From Magnolia sinica (taxonomy: Eukaryota; Streptophyta; Magnoliopsida; Magnoliales; Magnoliaceae), in contig NC_080578.1 of assembly GCF_029962835.1 (NCBI RefSeq), forward strand, positions 102,527,759 through 102,591,758: 64,000 bases of DNA. The letters are read 5' to 3'. Numbering within the stretch: the first letter of the stretch is position 1; each line of letters opens with the position of its first letter. The translations under genes were made by a program, and so were the position numbers. The notes under the pieces were generated by a model. The model did no database searches. It was given only the letters and a program-made list of their open reading frames with translations, and was not told the DNA's origin. This document shows positions 9,655 through 20,486 of this stretch, in pieces.

Positions 9655-10165
9655 TACAAATACAGATATAAACACAGCCTGTCCAAATAGTCGGCCTCTC
9701 CAATGCTATCCATAAGAAATGGACAGCTTCATCATGGTCATAACAGCGGTTCCCACCTTCCAGGGACCCCCGCTCACCCAAATAGCTCCGACGCATATCT
9801 GGGTCTGCTCTATTAATTTCGAACAAATACATAAACACAGCCTGTTCAAATGGCCAGACCCCTCCAATGCTGTCCATAGGAAATGGACAGCTTCATCATA
9901 GTCATAACATCGGTTCTCACCTTCTAGGGACCCCCGCTCATCCGGATAGCTCCGACGAACATCCGAGTCTGCTCCATTAATTTTGAGTAAATACATAAAC
10001 ACGGCCTGTCCAAATGGTCAGGCCCCTCCAATGTTGTCCATAGAAAATAGATAGCTTCATCATAGTTATAACAGCGGTTCCCACCTTTCAGGGACCCCCG
10101 CTCATCCGGATAGCTCCGACGCACATCCGGGTCTGCTCCATTAATTTCGAGTAAATACATTTAAA
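9655..10165. repeat. 164-bp tandem repeat, three copies
   Basis: The (A/G)GA(C/T)AGCTTCATCAT motif occurs at 9721, 9885 and 10049, exactly 164 bp apart. Each unit also carries GGGACCCCCGCTCA(T/C)CC and TCTGCTC(T/C)ATTAATTT. The minus strand is open, but 164 is not a multiple of three, so each copy continues in a different frame. The unit may derive from a coding exon, whose identity I could not recognise. Confidence 0.85.
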
Positions 10166-10825
10166 AACAACATAAATATATCTAAAAGTATCTAGATACC
10201 TGGGGAAGGCCTCCCATATTTGTATTGTTGGTTACTCATCTCTTTGTCTACAAGCCACAATCGACCAACAATTTCTATCACTACCTGTACTTTGAAACCA
10301 ACACAAATATAACTCGGAAACAATATAAGGAATAAAAAAAATGAATTTACCCATACACATCATTAAATATTTCCTTATAAGGAGGTGATATTATATATTT
10401 GATAACCACAACCTGTATGACAGAGAAAAATGCAACCGATACAGTCTGTTACAATTCAAAGGAGAAAAAAGATTTGTGGCTGCACCGATATTCTAGTACA
10501 TTACGAACGGCTGCCTAACTACCCAAAAAGTCAGATTGGGATCAAGCCACTACTTAGTTCTTTTTAATTAAGCCACCGATGTTTCCCCACTCTCACTTCT
10601 CTGTCTCTGTCTCTCTCTCTCTCTCTTGAAGCAAAAAGGAAGAAAAAAAAAATCTCTTTTATGTTTTTTCAATCCATCTTTCATTTTCTTTTTAACAAGA
10701 AAATTCATATTTATTAATATTTTCATTTTTCTATTTTTCAAAAGAATGAGTTCGGTCTCCGAAAGCATCGGCTCCAGCACTTGTACTTTCAACCCAAACC
10801 CTAACCAAGGACTCCGAAATTACCA
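10166..10825. other. Unassigned sequence with short CT tract
   Basis: No gene recognised. A CT-rich tract lies at 10600-10626 and an ATG at 10746 opens a short serine-rich frame (MSSVSESIGSS). It could be the start of a captured gene, because a splice-acceptor-like TTTACAG precedes the repeated block downstream. This is weak. Confidence 0.3.
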
Positions 10826-11236
10826 AGTACTCATAAACATTCATTGCAAGCATTTTCTGTGTATGTGCATGACGACCATACTGTTAAGACCAATCCTTTT
10901 ATTTTCATTTACAGAAACTAATGGATGACAAATTATGTGTAACATACAGAGATGGTTCAACCACTTGTGCAATTAGGGAAGGTTCAAAAGGACATACATA
11001 TTTGAAAGTTGGTCAAATCATAAACAAACGTATTATGGACAAAGATATTGTTTTCATTAATAGGCTACCTAGTACTCATAAAAATTCATTGCAAGCATTT
11101 TCTGTCTATGTGCATGACGACCATACTGTTAAGATCAATCCTCTTATCTTCATTTACAGAAACTAGTGGATGACAAATTATGTGTAACATACAGAGCTGG
11201 TTCAGCCACTTATGCAATTAGGGAAGGTTCAAAAGG
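10826..11236. repeat. Direct repeat of about 165 bp, offset 245
   Basis: Two copies (10826-10991 and 11071-11236) run AGTACTCATAAA, GCATTTTCTGT, GCATGACGACCATACTG, TTTACAGAAACTA and GTGTAACATACAGAG. In each the TTTACAG looks like a splice acceptor followed by an exon-like block (MDDKLCVTYR in one frame). The protein family is not recognised. An exon-containing duplication inside the CACTA element is possible. Confidence 0.7.
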
Positions 11237-13374
11237 GTCGGATTTCCACTTCAAGTATCAGTTGCATACATATGATACAAAAGGACAAAAGTATCACCTT
11301 CAACATGATTGTCAAACAAGTTTCCTCACCAAAAATTCAGATCACAAACCATCATGGCATGTGTCCAATTTTTGTGGAAGCACAAAGTAAATGATTGATA
11401 CACATTGTGCACAAGATGACCAACCTTGTATACAAATGTCATCTCCATCCTCATACATTGTGCACAAGATGACCAACCTTGCATACAAAGGTCATTTTCT
11501 CAGCTTAATCCAGGGATGCTAGAGACAACTAAGAAAGATCTCTAAGGAACCTCATGAGCCTCCCCACACCTCAGATTGCATATGGTCATGGTTCAAATGT
11601 AAAATGGTAACACAAAAACAAAAAATTAACATCACTATCATACATGGAATTTGACAAAAATGAACTAGGCTCATGTATCATACTTTTAAGGAAAATGTGT
11701 ACCTCCCTTGTTATGTCAATAGCATGAGAAGGACCTGAAGTCAAGGATTCGTGTACCTGATCAGAGTTCAGAGAAGTTATTAAGAATAGAAACATGAACA
11801 AATGACAATAAGCCAGCTTATAAAAATAAATGGTGTAGCTAACAAAGGAGTTTTTTTCTAGAAACATTGTGATTTTAAGACTGAACATTAGGTGAAAGAA
11901 AGAAATGGCAAATTCAGAACAAACTTCTTGAGACAAAAGACATGTTGTCTCCAAGTATCCCACCATACAAAAGCCAATGTAAAGTTGACACCTCTAGAAA
12001 AGCTACTAGCAAGATAACTTACTAAACCACAGCAACTTATCTACCAAACAGGTTGAAGTACATGCCAACCGAATCGTCCAGATCATGGGTCCCGCTGTGG
12101 ATGGAGCATTGCCCAGAAATCACATGGATTGGCTGATCCAAACCGTCCAACTTTGTGCATGTAAGTTGGACAACGGACAGTTTCTTAACTGCCCATTGGA
12201 CTTCCATACTAGCCACTTGAAAACTCTTATATGAACATCCTACATTCAACAAAGCTGAAGTGTAACATACCACCTTGAGGATTAATCACAGCTCATCAAT
12301 TTCAGGATGCAGCAGATAATATTCTGGATTACCAAAAAATGAGTCCCACCTGATAGAAATGGAAACCATGCATCATATAATTCCTCACGAGCAATATCAT
12401 CCCATTTTCAAATTGACCAAACAACCCCAACAAGCGACTCTCTTACAGTATTGATCACAAAACTCTGACAAATAACACAAACCATCCAGTTTCCGTCAAT
12501 CAGTCGCAACAAACAAACATTTCCATATTCAAACCCATCTCAACCAAGTCAGATTTCGCATGCCAAGTCCTCTTTTGTTCATCCTCTTCCCAATTCAAAA
12601 GCAACCAGTCTGAGACGAGTCAGATCACCATACCTATTGGGGGCCCACCATCGGTTATAATGATGATCAAAACCCTTGACCAAGTAGGTTCTAGAAAGAT
12701 TTCATCAGTGGGCAAGTTCTGCCTAAACTTCCCTTTTCTAATGGTCCCGATCTCTCCTTTTGAGTGAGAAAGAGAGAGAGATGGTTCCTTTTATTAGAGA
12801 AAACATCCAGTCGATGAGAAAAGCTGAGGCATACATCATAGTGGGGCCACATAAAACACATCACGGTGGGTCCGATCGGCGAGGAAAGAGAAGCTCACCT
12901 ATTTGAAGACGCTGCTCGATGGCGATGGAAGATGCCGCTGCTCGATGGCGATGGGATGCCGCTGCTTGAAAATGGGAGAAGCTCTTGAGGGCTGGGATGC
13001 GCTGATTGAAAATGGAAAAGAGCAAATGGCGCTCGCGGGCTGGGATGCGCTGCTTGAAAATGGAAAAGAGAAAATGGCGCTTGCAATTCTAAATAAAATA
13101 AACTTTGAAATCGAAACAGTGTGTGTTTACCATTTTTTTATAACAAACAATCTGTTAACATCCGTACATGCAAGAGTGACCATTTTCTGGATGGTTAGGA
13201 TTGTATTATCTAAGAAAATTATAAATATTAAACATTTACAACTAGAAGGATTATTTGAATGGTCTGGATAACTCTATATCATTTCCACTGTTTTCATGAA
13301 CTGAACTAGTCACCACTGTTTTACATTCTGTGTACAAAACTCACAGTTTTGTACAGAAGAAAAAACGGTAAACA
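11237..13374. other. No gene recognised (CACTA interior)
   Basis: The sequence includes two CA(T/C)TGTGCACAAGATGACCAAC copies at 11403 and 11457, a (GA)n-rich patch at 12765-12782 and a run of GCTGCTTGAAAATGG repeats at 12955-13080 (GCGCT(G/C)GCGGGCTGGGATGCGCTG-like, 60-bp period). None reads as a known protein. Confidence 0.4.
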
Positions 13375-13606
13375 TATCGTTGGAAAGGGGAGGGCTCTAT
13401 GGGCCCCACCATGATGGATATGTTTCATCCAAGCCGTCCATACATTTATCAACATTTTTTGGGATTGATCCCCAAAAATTAGCCCTAATTAAAGTTCTAG
13501 TGGACCACAAAATGAGAAAACTCAGGACGGTTGGACGTCCACCATTCAAAACTGCAGCAATAGCCAGACCTACCTTCAAAACTCAGGACGGCATGGATGA
13601 AGAAAT
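13375..13606. mobile_element. Foldback family A deletion derivative
   Basis: The left block GGGCCCCACCATGATGGATATG (13399-13420) and the inverted right motif GGACGGCATGGATGAA (13587) are both present, but the middle is collapsed to about 150 bp. It abuts the complete family B element that starts at 13607. Confidence 0.5.
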
Positions 13607-14120
13607 CGGATTGCGTACTGAGTTACTCATGAGTAAACTCAGTTGGGCCCACTGTTAATGTATGTGGTTTATCCACACCGTCCATCCATTTTTACTGATA
13701 ATTTTAAGGGTTGATACCAAAATTGAAGTGAATCCAAAGCTCAAGTGGACCATTACATAGGAAACAGTGTGGAATAATGATTTCCACCGTTGAAATCTTA
13801 CTAGGGTCCAAATTAATTTTTATTTGTCATCCAACCTGTTCATAAGATCAAAAAGACATGGATGAAGAGAAACCATAAACATCAGCTTGATCCAAAACTT
13901 CTTTGGCCTCCAAAAAATTTTCAATGGTAGAGATTCAATCAAACTGTTTCCTGTAGTGTGGTCCACCTGAGATTTTAATTTGCTTCATTTTTGGGATTTA
14001 GTCCTAAAATTATCTGTTAATATGTATTAACGGAGTGGATAAAATAAATAAATAACAGTAGACCTCACACAGTTTACTCAGTAGCTAATAAGGGTATTGA
14101 GTTACTCAGTACACAATCCG
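13607..14120. mobile_element. Foldback element, family B, complete with extended termini
   Basis: The termini are CGGATTGCGTACTGAGTTAC at the left and, read inward from 14120, CGGATTGTGTACTGAGTAAC. Inside are CTCAAGTGGACCATTACATAGG, TTTGTCATCCAACCTGTT and GATGAAGAGAAACC, followed by their inverted partners. The 514-bp element is one long imperfect hairpin with no ORF. Confidence 0.75.
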
Positions 14121-14145
14121 CTTCCATGGATGAAACACATACATT

Positions 14146-14542
14146 ATGGTGGGACCCATAGAGCACCAACCAACATCCACCAAGTTTTGTGGGCCCCACT
14201 ATGATGTATTTGTTATATCCACACCGTCCATCCATTTTGAGATATCATTTTACGTTATAAGCCAAAGAATGAGACAAATAAAAATCTATAGTGGACCCCA
14301 CCACAGAAATCTCAGGTGCATCACACCACATGAAATCAATAGTAATTGGATATCCATCATTAAAATCCTCCTAAGGCTTACTATATTGTTTATTTTTAGG
14401 TTATAAGTATAAACTGAACGTCTACCATTGAAAAATTTTGGGAGGCAGATTCAAAGTTCAAGTGGACCCAACACAAAAAACAGTGGGGATTGAATGCCTA
14501 CCGTTAAAACCTTACTTTGGCCCGTAGAAGTTTTCAACCAAG

Positions 14543-14545
<3 letters not shown>
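14146..14545. mobile_element. Chimeric foldback fragments
   Basis: The stretch 14190-14400 has the family A left half (GGGCCCCACTATGATGTATT, CATCACACCACATGAAA, TAAAATCCTCCTAAGG). It then switches at about 14400 to a different core piece (CTACCATTGAAAAATTTTGG, CAAGTGGACCCAACAC). No terminal pair is recognisable. Confidence 0.45.
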
Positions 14546-14546
<1 letters not shown>

Positions 14547-14599
<53 letters not shown>

Positions 14600-14617
14600 A
14601 TATATATATATATATAT
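14547..14617. repeat. (TA)n microsatellite
   Basis: About 35 TA units with one CTA interruption at about 14597. It sits inside a foldback-type core. Confidence 0.95.
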
Positions 14618-14889
14618 TTGTTTTCCTTTAAAACCCATTTTTCTGAGGTTTTTCTATCTCAAATAAACATCGCGGCGGGCCCTAAAAAGATTTCAATAGT
14701 GGGTGTCACTATCCTACTCTTTTCTATGGTGGGTCTACTTGAACTTTGGATCTGCCCTGTCAGTTAGATGCACCATTCCATGGTAGGCCACGAGCTTAAA
14801 AATAAAGTCAATCCATGACTTGGGTGGGCCATACTACATACTATAGTTGAGAGGGTTACCCTCTCATTAAAACATTCATAATCATTTAT

Positions 14890-15135
14890 TGGGCCCACCT
14901 AGATGTGGTTCATAGATCCAACCCATTCATTATGTGTGTCCCACTTGGATGAGGAGTCAGACCAAGTTTCATACACATTCAAAACTCATGTGGGCCCTAC
15001 CAAATGCTTTTATATGTTTTAGGGATGTCTTCACATAGTTTTAGATGCTATGGCCCACCTGAGTTTCGTATATGACTGATTTTTTGACTTAAAGGGGACA
15101 CATCAAATGCATGGTGTTGATGTTCTACACACATC
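14890..15135 (-). mobile_element. Foldback-like family E fragment, inverted
   Basis: The reverse complement of this stretch matches 56280-56545: ATGTGTCCC(A/C)(C/T)TT, CATGTGGGCCC(T/C)AC, TCATCCAAGTGGGACACAC and AGATGCTATGGCCCACCTGAG-like blocks are shared in opposite orientation. Non-coding. Confidence 0.5.
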
Positions 15136-15239
15136 ATGGTGGGGTCCACACAGATTAACCTCATGGATATTAGTTCTCATGAGGTGACCTTATAGTACTA
15201 TTTCACTATTTAGGTAACTCCTTCATGGGTGTTATTCTA

Positions 15240-15625
15240 ATTGTGTAGGGCTCACCTTGATATATTTTATGTATATCGACACCGTCCATATATTTTTCCA
15301 TCATATTTTAGGATGTGAATTCAAATCATCAGAACTCAATAATCTTAGGTGGGTCATACCAATCAAAATAATAATGAATAACTATTAAAAACCTTTTGAA
15401 GGCCACAAAAGTTTTGGATCAATTTAAACTTTGTAGTTTACCTTCATCTAGATCTTCTTTACATTATCAACAAGTTGGATTGCAAATAAACATTACTAAA
15501 ACCGTACGATGGGCTCTTTATAATTTTTAATGGCGAGGTACTATATTATCATTCTTTCCAGTGGTGTGGTCCACTTAAAATTTAAATCTACACAATTTTT
15601 TATACCCGACACAAAAATGGGTTGG
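15240..15625. mobile_element. Foldback-type element, termini not resolved
   Basis: It carries the common core: GGCTCACCTTGATATATT, ACACCGTCCATATATTTTT, TTTTGGATCAATTTAAAC, GGATTGCAAATAAACATTAC and GTGGTGTGGTCCACTT. The left and right halves are inverted copies, as in families A-C, but I could not fix the ends. Confidence 0.45.
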
Positions 15626-15659
15626 AGAAACATAGGGGCGGCAAGGATATACAACACAT

Positions 15660-16125
15660 CATCAAAATCTTACTTTTGTTATCTAACTTTTCAATTTTTC
15701 TTGTCAAAATACAAAATTTAGTTTTCTTTTTTAAAATATATATTTTTTTACAATTTATCAATTTTTTCACAATTTTGTTTAATTTTTTAAATTTTCTTTT
15801 TCAAAATCATTTTTTAAATCTCACTTTTGTTATTTAACTTTTTAATTTTTCTTGTCAAAATACAAAATCTAGTTTTCTTTTTTAAAATATATATTTTTTT
15901 TTATAATTTATCCTTTTTCACAATTTTGTTTAATTTTTTAAATTTTCTTTTTCAAGATATCATTTTTTAAATCTCACTTTTGTTATATAACTTTTTAATT
16001 TTTCTTGTCAAAATACAAAATCTAGTTTTCTTTTTTAAAAAATATATTTTTTTTACAATTTGTCAATTTTTTCACAATTTTGTTTAATTTTTTAAATTTT
16101 CTTTTTCAAAATATCATTTTTTTAT
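15660..16125. repeat. AT-rich tandem repeat, period about 152 bp
   Basis: (T/C)(T/C)ACTTTTGTTAT starts at 15670, 15821 and 15974. Each unit includes CTTGTCAAAATACAAAAT(T/C)TAG and CAATTTTGTTTAATTTTTTAAA. It sits directly inside the right subterminal array of the CACTA element, as AT-rich filler does at 54950-55980 beside another CACTA-like end. Confidence 0.8.
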
Positions 16126-16339
16126 CGATTTTTTTTTTCAAAATTATCAACATCATTCAAAGTTCTTAATTTTTTTTTCAAAATCTAGATTTTTATAAAA
16201 TTATAGTTTTTTTTCTTTTTTCAAAATTTAAATTTTTCTTAAACATTGTTAATTATTTTTCTAAGCTTTTCAACTATTTTTTTTTTTCGAAATTCATAAT
16301 TTTTTTGAGCTTCTTAATTTTTGACCTAAGCATTAGAGA

Positions 16340-16860
16340 TGGTCTTTGACAGGGCTATAAGACGGTTTAGGACTAGAGACGGTTGTTGACAGTATCTAAT
16401 AGAGACAGTTTAAGACCATCTCTAACAGAGACTGTCAAAGACTGTCTCTAATAGAGACGGTCCTTGACCGTCGCTAATAGAAACGATCTTTGACAGGGCT
16501 ATAAGACGGCTAAGGACCGTCTCTAATAGAGACGGTCTTTGACAGTCTCAGATTACAAGTAAAAGATGGCCAATGACCGTCTCTAATGCAGACGGCCAAT
16601 GACCGTCTCAGATGACCGCATATAAGACGGTCAAGGACCGTCTCTAATGCGGATGGCCAATGGCCATCTCAGATGACTGCATATAAGACGGTCAACGACC
16701 GTCTTAAATGATTTGTGGACGTTAAAATTTTTAAGACAATATTTAGGACCGTCAGGGGCCATCTAAAATTTTAGAGACGGTTTATGGCCGTCTCTAAAGC
16801 GTCTTTAAACCAAGCAATTTTAGAGATGGTCCAAAATCGTGTCGAAATCTGTCATTTTTT
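16340..16860. repeat. CACTA right subterminal repeats
   Basis: About ten units of (A/T)AGACGGTC..(A/T)GACCGTCTCTAAT form short palindromes, parallel to the GGACGGTC palindromes at the left end. They terminate at the TAGTG at 16873-16877. Confidence 0.75.
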
Positions 16861-17164
16861 TCCATTTTCACATAGTGAGTCTGGTGCGCCATAACGATAC
16901 CTAGATTAAAAGTTATGATCAATTTATTGTCTACATTCTTTTGGTCCAATCATGTTAAGAATGTATATGTGACACGTTCTATGTCACCATGTTTTAAAAT
17001 GATACCAAAAAATAGAATAGATTAAATAATAAAAAAACATGTATATAATGGTGTGGGGCCCACAGAGTATGCAATCGGCTTCTCATTGTGCAAAAGATAC
17101 AAGCTATGATACATTTCAAAAATTTGTAACAGCCTCCAATCCATAAATAATATTATAACCATGA

Positions 17165-17373
17165 TAGTCTGCTGACGTGACCCAATCACATTGCCACAAA
17201 CCGAAAATGGCATTAAGAGGGAAGCAGACTACGTCCTCACCCCACTGTCTGCTGCATTAAATGCAGTTTTGTGATGATCTTATCGCTTTAGCTTGAAGTG
17301 GGATGGGGAATGAGTGGCTACTGTTAGAGTGGAGACACGTGGCATGCATGGACGGTTAGTCAAAATTCCGCCT
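17165..17373. repeat. Dispersed repeat F, copy 2
   Basis: Matches 1145-1372 in the same orientation, including TGCTGCATTAAATGC, GGGGAATGAGTGGCTAC and GGCATGCATGGACGGTTAGT. It follows foldback-type sequence at 17040-17100. Confidence 0.55.
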
Positions 17374-17454
17374 TACATGTTTAAATCCACGAGGATTAGC
17401 TATTCACAGGTTGTGTAGCCAGACTCGCTACTGAAGTGATGTCACTAACTTTTG

Positions 17455-17745
17455 TGGGCCCTACCATGATATATGTGATGTATCCACACGGTTCATTCAT
17501 TCGGAGAGATAGCTAAAGAATGAGGCAGCTCCAAAGGTCGTGTGGAACCCATCATAGAAAACAGTGGGGGAGAGTGATGCCCATGTCAACTTGATCTAAA
17601 ACGTATGTCACCTTTAGAAGTTTTTCATGGTAGGCATTCAATCCCTATTATTGTAGGTGGTGGGGTCCAACCGAGCTTTGGATCTAACTTAATCTCTAGC
17701 TCATGCCTTAAAATGATATTTCAAAATGAATGAACAATTTGGATA
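17455..17745. mobile_element. Foldback-type element, compact copy
   Basis: GGGCCCTACCATGATATATG at the left and the inverted AAAATGATATTTCAAAATGAATGAAC stretch near 17710 bracket a shortened core (GGAACCCATCATAGAAAACAGTGG; GTGGTGGGGTCCAACC). No terminal signature was found. Confidence 0.45.
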
Positions 17746-17794
17746 CAATAACTTCTTTAGGGAACCCGGTGGCTGATGGTCAGTGCTCTATGGG

Positions 17795-17839
17795 CCCCAC
17801 CATGATGTATGTGTTTCATCCATTATCATTTTAGGGCTT
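17795..17839. mobile_element. Family A fragment cut by Copia
   Basis: GGGCCCCACCATGATGTATG, TTTCATCC and ATCATTTTAGGGCTTC are family A left-half motifs. They run into the CTTCT target duplication (17840-17844) of the Copia element. The sequence beyond the 3' LTR is not family A, so this copy was already truncated or was rearranged later. Confidence 0.55.
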
Positions 17840-17844
17840 CTTCT

Positions 17845-18063
17845 TATTAGATTGTAAATCTCTAGCTATGTAATATCCTATATTTAACACCTAGGATCTT
17901 TCTTCTAGCTATGTAATATTCTCTCTAGCTATGTAATATCCTATATTTAGCACCTAGGATCTTTCTTACAAATATGCATATTGCCTATCAATAGGTTGTA
18001 ATCATACTATAAATAGGGTGTTTTTCCTCTATTACAAAACACACAGAAATTCCAAACGTATTA
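17845..18063 (+). repeat. Copia 5' LTR
   Basis: 219 bp. It contains an internal duplication of TCTCTAGCTATGTAATAT(C/T)C with TAGGATCTTTCTT. A TATAAATAG box at about 18009-18017 is a plausible promoter. It ends directly before the primer-binding site. Confidence 0.88.
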
Positions 18064-18076
18064 TGGTCTTAGAGAT
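18064..18076 (+). promoter_or_regulatory. Primer-binding site
   Basis: TGGTCTTAGAGAT immediately follows the 5' LTR and resembles TGGTATCAGAGC, the initiator-methionine-tRNA complementary site used by many plant Copia elements. Two or three mismatches fit a decayed copy. Confidence 0.7.
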
Positions 18077-18290
18077 AAGTTTGATCAGGGCCGTTGATCC
18101 AAATTTTGCACGGTTGGGATCTCTTGACTGATCAAAGTATACACCGATCTTCAGTGTATAATCTTCCTCAGTCCATCTCTACTCCCACCATCCCCATTAG
18201 CACGACGGTTCTCATCCTCTGCTGAAACCCATCTCTCCATTACTGCAATTTCATCACCTGCTGCGATTTCATCATAAGCTGTCTGACAAC

Positions 18291-19296
18291 ATGGCCACTT
18301 CAAAGTCTCCTGAGTCTACTATAAGCACTACTCTTGCATCACAGGATTCTTCCAATCCATTCTACCTTCATCATTCGGATCAGCCAGGTATTGTGCTTGT
18401 TTCTCAACAACTTAATGGAGATAACTATACCACTTGGAGTCGTGCTATAATTGTCGCTCTTAGCGCGAAAAATAAATTGTATTTTGTTGATGGTTCCTAC
18501 CCAGCACCACTCACTACTTCACCTGGTTTTACCTCTTGGACTTGATGCAATCATATGGTTCTCTCTTGGGTTCTCAATGCCCTCACAAAGGAGTTATCCA
18601 ATAGTGTTGTTTACACTGACAACGCTCATGATGTTTGGATTGATTTACGTGACCGCTTTGCTCAAAGCAATGGTCCACGTATATTCCAGCTCCAACGTTC
18701 CATCTGCTCTCATACACAAAATCAGTCCACCATTGCTTCATATTTTTCTCAGTTGAAATCATACTGGGATGAATTATCTTCTTTCTCTACACTTCCCACG
18801 TGTACTTGTGGCGCATCCAAAGATCTTGCTTCTCATCAATAGAAGGAATGTCTCATGCAACGGACTTAATGAAAGTTATTCTGCTATACGAGGACAACTG
18901 CTTCTTATGAATCTTCTCCCAATGATTAATAAAGCATATTCCTTATTGCTCCAAGAAGAGAAACAACGCGAAGTCGCTTCGTCTCCCCAGCCTTCTGATG
19001 CTACCATGGCACTGGCTGCTGCCAATCCTCCATCTCCTATGGTTCCCAGTCGCAATCCTGGACGTAACTCGTATAAAGACAACCGCGGCAAGCGTCGACC
19101 CAATCTTACATGTGATCATTGTGGTTGGATTGGTCACACAAAAGACAGATGTCATGCCCTTCATGGATATCTACCCAGCCATCGTTTACATGGCTCCACT
19201 CCATCAAAATCAATCAGAGCACCATCTTGTGACAATACAAGTGCTACCACTTCTGCTCCATCCACTCCATCTCTTACTTCAGAGCAGTATCAATAG
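18291..19296 (+). pseudogene. Copia gag, broken
   Basis: The frame starts at the ATG at 18291 (MATSKS). It shows the plant Copia gag landmarks: LNGDNYTTWSRA near residue 42, a central helical region (WIDLRDRF, SYFSQLKSYWDEL) and a C-terminal CCHC zinc knuckle (C-x2-C-x4-H-x4-C, CDHCGWIGHTKDRC) at about 19111-19152. The zinc knuckle would bind genomic RNA. An in-frame TGA lies at 18543-18545 (probably from CGA). A stop after SHQ at 18840-18842 and a frameshift before 18900 separate the capsid part from the knuckle. The 19296 stop precedes the protease. Confidence 0.85.
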
Positions 19297-19316
19297 CTTT
19301 TATCTCTACTCAATAA

Positions 19317-20450
19317 ATGTACAACATATGGATTATTGACACTGAGGCACATCTTGCAGGTAATTCATCTTGTCTCTCTGCTTCCTCCTCTCCTTCTACA
19401 TGGATTATCGACACTGGTGCCACAACCCATGTCTCATTTTTCATCTTTATTTCATTCTTCCTCCCAATCCACCACCTTTCCCCCCATCGCATTACCTAAT
19501 GGTCATCTTGCCCCTATTACTCATATGGGGACCGTTCCTCTCACCCCATCCATTTCCCTTACTAATGCACTCTGTGTTCCATCTTTTCGTTTTAATCTTC
19601 TATCCGTTAGTCAATTGACTCGTTCATTAAACTGTTCCATTACCTTTTTTGCTGACTTTTACCTTTTTTAGGACCTAGCTACGAAGATGACGATTGGACT
19701 GGGTAAGGAGCAAGGCGGTCTCTACCATTTTCTTCCACAAGCTTCTTCCACTGCTCTATTCACATCTTCTCCTTCTTCTCCTCAATTATGGCATCGGCGC
19801 CCGGGCCATCCCTCATAAGCTCGCATCCACGCTTTATCCACCACTTTACCTTTTATTATTTTTTCTAAACAATTTCATTGTAATGTTTGTCCTCTAACAA
19901 AACAGACTCATCTACCTTTCCCTTCTAGTTCTATTTTTACTATTGGTATTTTTGATTTAATTCATTATGATATCTGAGGACCCTACTCAGTTCCATCTCA
20001 TTATGCTGCTCGTTATTTTTTAACAATAGTTGATGGTTTTTCACGAGCAACTTGGACATATCTCATGCAATCTAAATCTGATACCTATTTTTTCCTTAAA
20101 TCTTTTTTTGTTATGGTTAAAACTCAATTCCAAACACAAGTTAGACAAATCCGCACAGATAATGGAATGGAATTTTTTTCTTATACAATGCACTCATACT
20201 TTCAAGACATTGGTGGTATCCACAAACATTCTTGTGTTGCCACTCTGCAATAAAATAGTGTCTTAGAAAGAAAACATCGCCACCTCCTTGACGTTGCCCG
20301 TGCATTGCGGTTCCATGCACACCTTCCGCTTAAATTTTAGGGAGAATGCATTCTTACTGCTACATATCTTATTAATCGTATTCCAACTCCCCTCCTTTCT
20401 GGTATCACTCCATTCCAAAAACTCACCACAAAAGCCCTTTATACACACAT
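19317..20450 (+). pseudogene. Copia protease and integrase, broken
   Basis: The aspartic protease active site DTGAT is at 19410-19424, preceded by a duplicated WIIDT block at about 19329. Downstream frames show the zinc-binding HHCC start of integrase (LWHRRPGHPS near 19783, then a CNVC pair). They also show the catalytic core: first Asp in TIVDGFSRATW near 20030, second Asp in TDNGMEF near 20158, and Glu in LERKHRH after a stop codon. The spacing from the second Asp to the Glu is 35 residues, the D-35-E rule. Stops at 19669, 19975, 20250 and 20338 and several frame changes rule out function. Confidence 0.8.
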
Positions 20451-20486
20451 CTCCAGGTTTTTAGTTGTCTTTGTTATGCCTCTACT

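Larger units (their letters stand above)
6209..16877. mobile_element. Probable CACTA (En/Spm) element, non-autonomous, 10.7 kb
   Basis: The left end is CACTACGCCAAAACAGTG at 6209. The right end, read inward from 16877, is CACTATGTGAAAATGG. Both begin CACTA and are followed by A-rich sequence and subterminal arrays of GACGGTC/GACCGTC motifs. The flanks show a 3-bp duplication, AGT at 6206-6208 and AGT at 16878-16880, the length expected for CACTA elements. No TNP2-type transposase is recognisable inside. The interior holds a telomere-like array, tandem repeats and foldback insertions. Because the TIRs match only at CACTA plus scattered bases, the two ends might belong to different but related elements. 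Confidence 0.55.

Noticed and set aside
9614-10160. Minus-strand tandem frames as a functional gene
   Set aside because: The 164-bp period breaks the frame in each unit and no family is recognised.
18876-19164. Minus-strand frames opposite Copia gag
   Set aside because: Shadow frames of the gag sequence. The plus strand has the zinc knuckle and other gag landmarks.
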